A stretch of 16,759 nucleotides of DNA from an uncultured Bacteroidales bacterium (GTDB lineage: Bacteria; Bacteroidota; Bacteroidia; Bacteroidales; UBA932). Of this stretch, positions 14,437-16,759 are shown piece after piece. The translations under genes and the position numbers were made by a program. The stretch spans positions 1-16,759 of the forward strand of contig CAKULN010000060.1 in NCBI GenBank assembly GCA_934667175.1. Direction: 5' to 3'. How positions within the stretch are numbered: position 1 is the stretch's first letter; each line of letters opens with the position of its first letter. Under the pieces are notes generated by a model that worked only from the letters and a program-made list of their open reading frames with translations, did no database searches and was not told where the DNA came from.

Positions 14437-16674
14437 TTAAATATTTATAGACACACCTATCGTAAATCTGCGAGGTTTTCCCATTTGAAAAAACGAGTTG
14501 CCGACAGACTTGAAGTAAAACACTGAATATTCCGTCCCGGAAAGGTTCTGCCCTCTTAGCCAGAACTCCGCTTTAGGAGCCGCGAGGCGGATGTCTGCTC
14601 CAATCAATGAATATGGCGGCTGCCAAACGTCCCCTGACTCGTTCCAATTCGTTCTGCCATAATGGTTCAGATCGGCATTCAACGACACGGAACGGAGGAA
14701 ATGGCTGCCTACCGCAAACTTATATCCAGCCCTCAAATAAAGTGTTCCGTCAGGTGAATATGGTATTCGATTGCCGGACCAGTCGTTACGACCGTCATCA
14801 TATTCAATGAAACGGGCATCCATCAGACTTCCGGAAAAGGTCAGAGAGAGGCCTTTCCAACTCCAGAATGTCTCGATCTCCGCTCCGAGGCTTCGGGATT
14901 TCCCTGCATTCGTCATCATACGGCCAGTGCCTTTCTCATAAGGGAACACAGTCATCTGCTGGTTCCGGCAGTCAATGCGGTAAGCGATGACTGATGATTC
15001 AAGAATATGTCCGGCCGACCTCATCCGAAGTTTTCCGCCAATCTCATAATTCAGGCAACTCTCCGGCTTGTAGGTCAGTCCATCTGTTGACAAATCGCCT
15101 TGACCGTCAAGGTGTACGCCAAGCGACTCCATCATTCCAAGCATCATTTTCCGCTGGAGGACATCAGAGAAGATCTGAGTGTTGAAGCCTCCGCCCCGAT
15201 AGCCTTTCGACACGGTGGCAGAGAACTTGAGTCCGATTCCTTTGGCCTTCATCCGACTATCGGCAGCATCGTAGATCACCGAGACCTTGGGCTGTAACTG
15301 CAGGCAATTCACAGACTCGTTTCCATCGAGGTAAGTGCTGAAAGGAATATAGTCTGGCATCGCTGGAGCGAGAATGAAATGGATGTCGGAATTGGAATCA
15401 TAGCGCATCCTACCACCTTCATAATCAAGCCTTAGCCCTGCCGTTAGCCTCCACCTTCCATGGCTGAAAACAGATTCGTGATAAGCGGACAGATTGCCGG
15501 TCAGAATGTCGAAATCGCTTGAAATCCGGAATCTGTCCTCAAGGATGTCAAGCCTTCCAAAATCCTCCGGGATTCCGGAGTTCGCGTTGTCAAGGATCAA
15601 GGATTTTATCCCGCCTTCCAGGAAATCCACAGGGGCGCTCATCCTGTTGAACTTAGCCATAAGGAACACCCCCGTCTGGCTGTCCCACCAGTCTGGACGG
15701 GCCGAGGAGGGTCTCAGTATTATCTCCTGCGTCGCAGCGAACTGCTTCTGGGTCTGATTGAGGGTGAATATAGACTCGGGTGTGAAGTCCTGATCCATGT
15801 CCATTGAGTCGAAAAGCATCTGAACGCTTGTCACAGAGCTTAGTTTCCAGCCGCCAAGGTCGGCTTTCAGGCGAAGGCCATCCATCACGGTCAGCCTTTT
15901 GTAGCCGCTCCTGTCATTGTAGTCAATCGGCAGAAGCCATCCTTCGTCAGGAAGCCACAGACGGTAAGGGTAGCCGGTCTGATCCGTATAAGACAAAGTA
16001 AGAATGTTGTCATAAGTCGCCCGACCGACCTTTCCTACGAAGACCGCACGGAGCGAGGCCGCATCCGAAAGGCCGCAACGGGAGTTGTCGTATTCATTGA
16101 CATATAATCCATCGCTGTGGGAATATGCCGCTGCGAGTCCGAGTTTTCCCTTGTAGATTGAGGCTTTTGCGGACACTGTGGCAGCGCTGCCATATTCAAT
16201 GCTGGCTCTTATCCCTTGAAAGACAGAGGGTGACAAGGTCTCGACTGAGAGCACGCCTAGCATGGAGTTGCGTCCGTAGAGTGTGCCTTGGGGACCATGC
16301 TGAAATTCGAGGCTGCGGATGTCCGCGAACGAGAAATCGTAGCAGTTCTTGTCTAAAACGGGCACATCATCGACATAGAGTCCAATGACGGGATTGTCCA
16401 TCCGGGAGCCGAGTCCTCTGACGTAAATGGTTGAGGTCATTGCTGTTCCGTAATCAGGAATATTAAGTCCCGGCACAACCGCAGACAGGTTCTTTGGGGA
16501 TGCGATGCCACGTTCCTCGATTCCTCTCATCAGAAAAGTGGAGACTCCTGGGATGTCCGAGATGATGTCCTCGCGCTTAACAGAGGACGTCACGACCGAG
16601 CCGGAGATCGTGTCTTTGACCTCTGTCACAGGAGTGGTGGCTATCATGAAGGATGTCAATAAGGATGCAAGCAT
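14437..16674 (-). CDS. TonB-dependent outer-membrane receptor, non-SusC type
   Basis: A 745-residue TonB-dependent receptor. The plug covers about 28-145, with TIYVRGLGSRMDNPVIGLYV and the diagnostic GPQGTLYGRNS (127-137) ending in LSVET. The rest is a beta-barrel with alternating aromatic strands, closing with GKPRRFTIGVSINI. There is no carboxypeptidase-regulatory or STN domain before the plug and no SusD partner, so it resembles siderophore, haem or cobalamin receptors rather than glycan importers. DTISGSVV (21-28) is a possible TonB box. ATG 16674 is chosen because the longer frame opens with a TTG (16695) inside the TATCTTTG promoter box; the resulting leader MLASLLTSFMIATTP is a short, weak signal peptide. 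The ligand is not evident. Confidence 0.9.
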   Translation of the reverse strand: MLASLLTSFMIATTPVTEVKDTISGSVVTSSVKREDIISDIPGVSTFLMRGIEERGIASPKNLSAVVPGLNIPDYGTAMTSTIYVRGLGSRMDNPVIGLYVDDVPVLDKNCYDFSFADIRSLEFQHGPQGTLYGRNSMLGVLSVETLSPSVFQGIRASIEYGSAATVSAKASIYKGKLGLAAAYSHSDGLYVNEYDNSRCGLSDAASLRAVFVGKVGRATYDNILTLSYTDQTGYPYRLWLPDEGWLLPIDYNDRSGYKRLTVMDGLRLKADLGGWKLSSVTSVQMLFDSMDMDQDFTPESIFTLNQTQKQFAATQEIILRPSSARPDWWDSQTGVFLMAKFNRMSAPVDFLEGGIKSLILDNANSGIPEDFGRLDILEDRFRISSDFDILTGNLSAYHESVFSHGRWRLTAGLRLDYEGGRMRYDSNSDIHFILAPAMPDYIPFSTYLDGNESVNCLQLQPKVSVIYDAADSRMKAKGIGLKFSATVSKGYRGGGFNTQIFSDVLQRKMMLGMMESLGVHLDGQGDLSTDGLTYKPESCLNYEIGGKLRMRSAGHILESSVIAYRIDCRNQQMTVFPYEKGTGRMMTNAGKSRSLGAEIETFWSWKGLSLTFSGSLMDARFIEYDDGRNDWSGNRIPYSPDGTLYLRAGYKFAVGSHFLRSVSLNADLNHYGRTNWNESGDVWQPPYSLIGADIRLAAPKAEFWLRGQNLSGTEYSVFYFKSVGNSFFQMGKPRRFTIGVSINI

Positions 16675-16692
16675 GTCGGACAAATTCGGGCG

Positions 16693-16700
16693 CAAAGATA
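16693..16700 (-). promoter_or_regulatory. -7 element of the receptor/lipoprotein operon
   Basis: TATCTTTG on the minus strand, followed by CGC as in the CapA promoter. The predicted start is near 16689, about 15 nt before ATG 16674. No good -33 TTG is found at the expected distance, which may mean an activator-dependent promoter. The remaining bases to 16759 hold no other feature I can support. Confidence 0.5.
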
Positions 16701-16759
16701 GCCCCGATGCGGCTTGCAGACTTATGATAATCAGATTTTGGGTTGGACTATTTATACAT

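Noticed and set aside
16675..16695. A TTG start at 16695 for the TonB receptor
   Set aside because: The codon lies within the -7 promoter box, so it cannot be on the predicted transcript; ATG 16674 is preferred.

Overview
The window looks like a chromosomal segment of an uncultured Bacteroidales bacterium, perhaps an Alistipes- or Cryptobacteroides-like gut lineage; genus placement is inference. Supporting signs are mid-50s GC coding DNA, several promoters of the Bacteroidota type (-33 TTG/TTTG and -7 TAnnTTTG) with few clear Shine-Dalgarno sites, a gyrA-TPR-clpC neighbourhood, and an outer-membrane TonB receptor paired with a small lipoprotein. No phage, integrase, transposase or CRISPR array was found.

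Layout, left to right. Positions 2-85 may hold the tail of a gene cut by the window edge. An inverted pair of 25-bp REP-like palindromes follows, then tRNA-His (261-337, minus). A secreted CapA-type protein (520-1764, plus) and a PhoH-type ATPase (1954-3018, plus) come next, separated by three stacked hairpins. PhoH converges on a two-gene minus-strand operon, gyrA followed by an exported TPR protein (7028 down to 3152). A possible 42-codon gene (7198-7326, plus) lies between gyrA and clpC. ClpC (7327-9684, minus) carries both AAA+ modules and the ClpP-docking VGF loop, but has no room for the usual ClpC middle domain. The 374-bp gap upstream of clpC holds two more REP-like palindromes and a minisatellite built from one REP arm. 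Then come an AI-2E-type membrane protein and a secreted alpha/beta hydrolase, overlapping by one base (10059-12184, plus). They converge on a secreted two-domain SGNH/GDSL hydrolase (12346-13719, minus). Upstream of that are three 52-bp direct repeats, and then a minus-strand operon of a TonB-dependent receptor and a calycin-like lipoprotein (16674 down to 13959).

The genes are mostly housekeeping functions (DNA topology, regulated proteolysis, RNA-linked ATPase, tRNA) mixed with envelope functions (CapA, esterases, TonB receptor). No single new multi-gene system stands out.

The less ordinary content is in the DNA between and across genes. Gaps between convergent genes are almost wholly occupied by long concentric inverted repeats. 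REP-like elements have decayed into a tandem array. A 52-bp repeat keeps hairpins through paired base changes. The hexamer GAATAT is strongly over-represented in most genes but absent from phoH and the TPR gene. The ClpC without a middle domain and the PhoH with a tripeptide-repeat tail are the main protein-level oddities.
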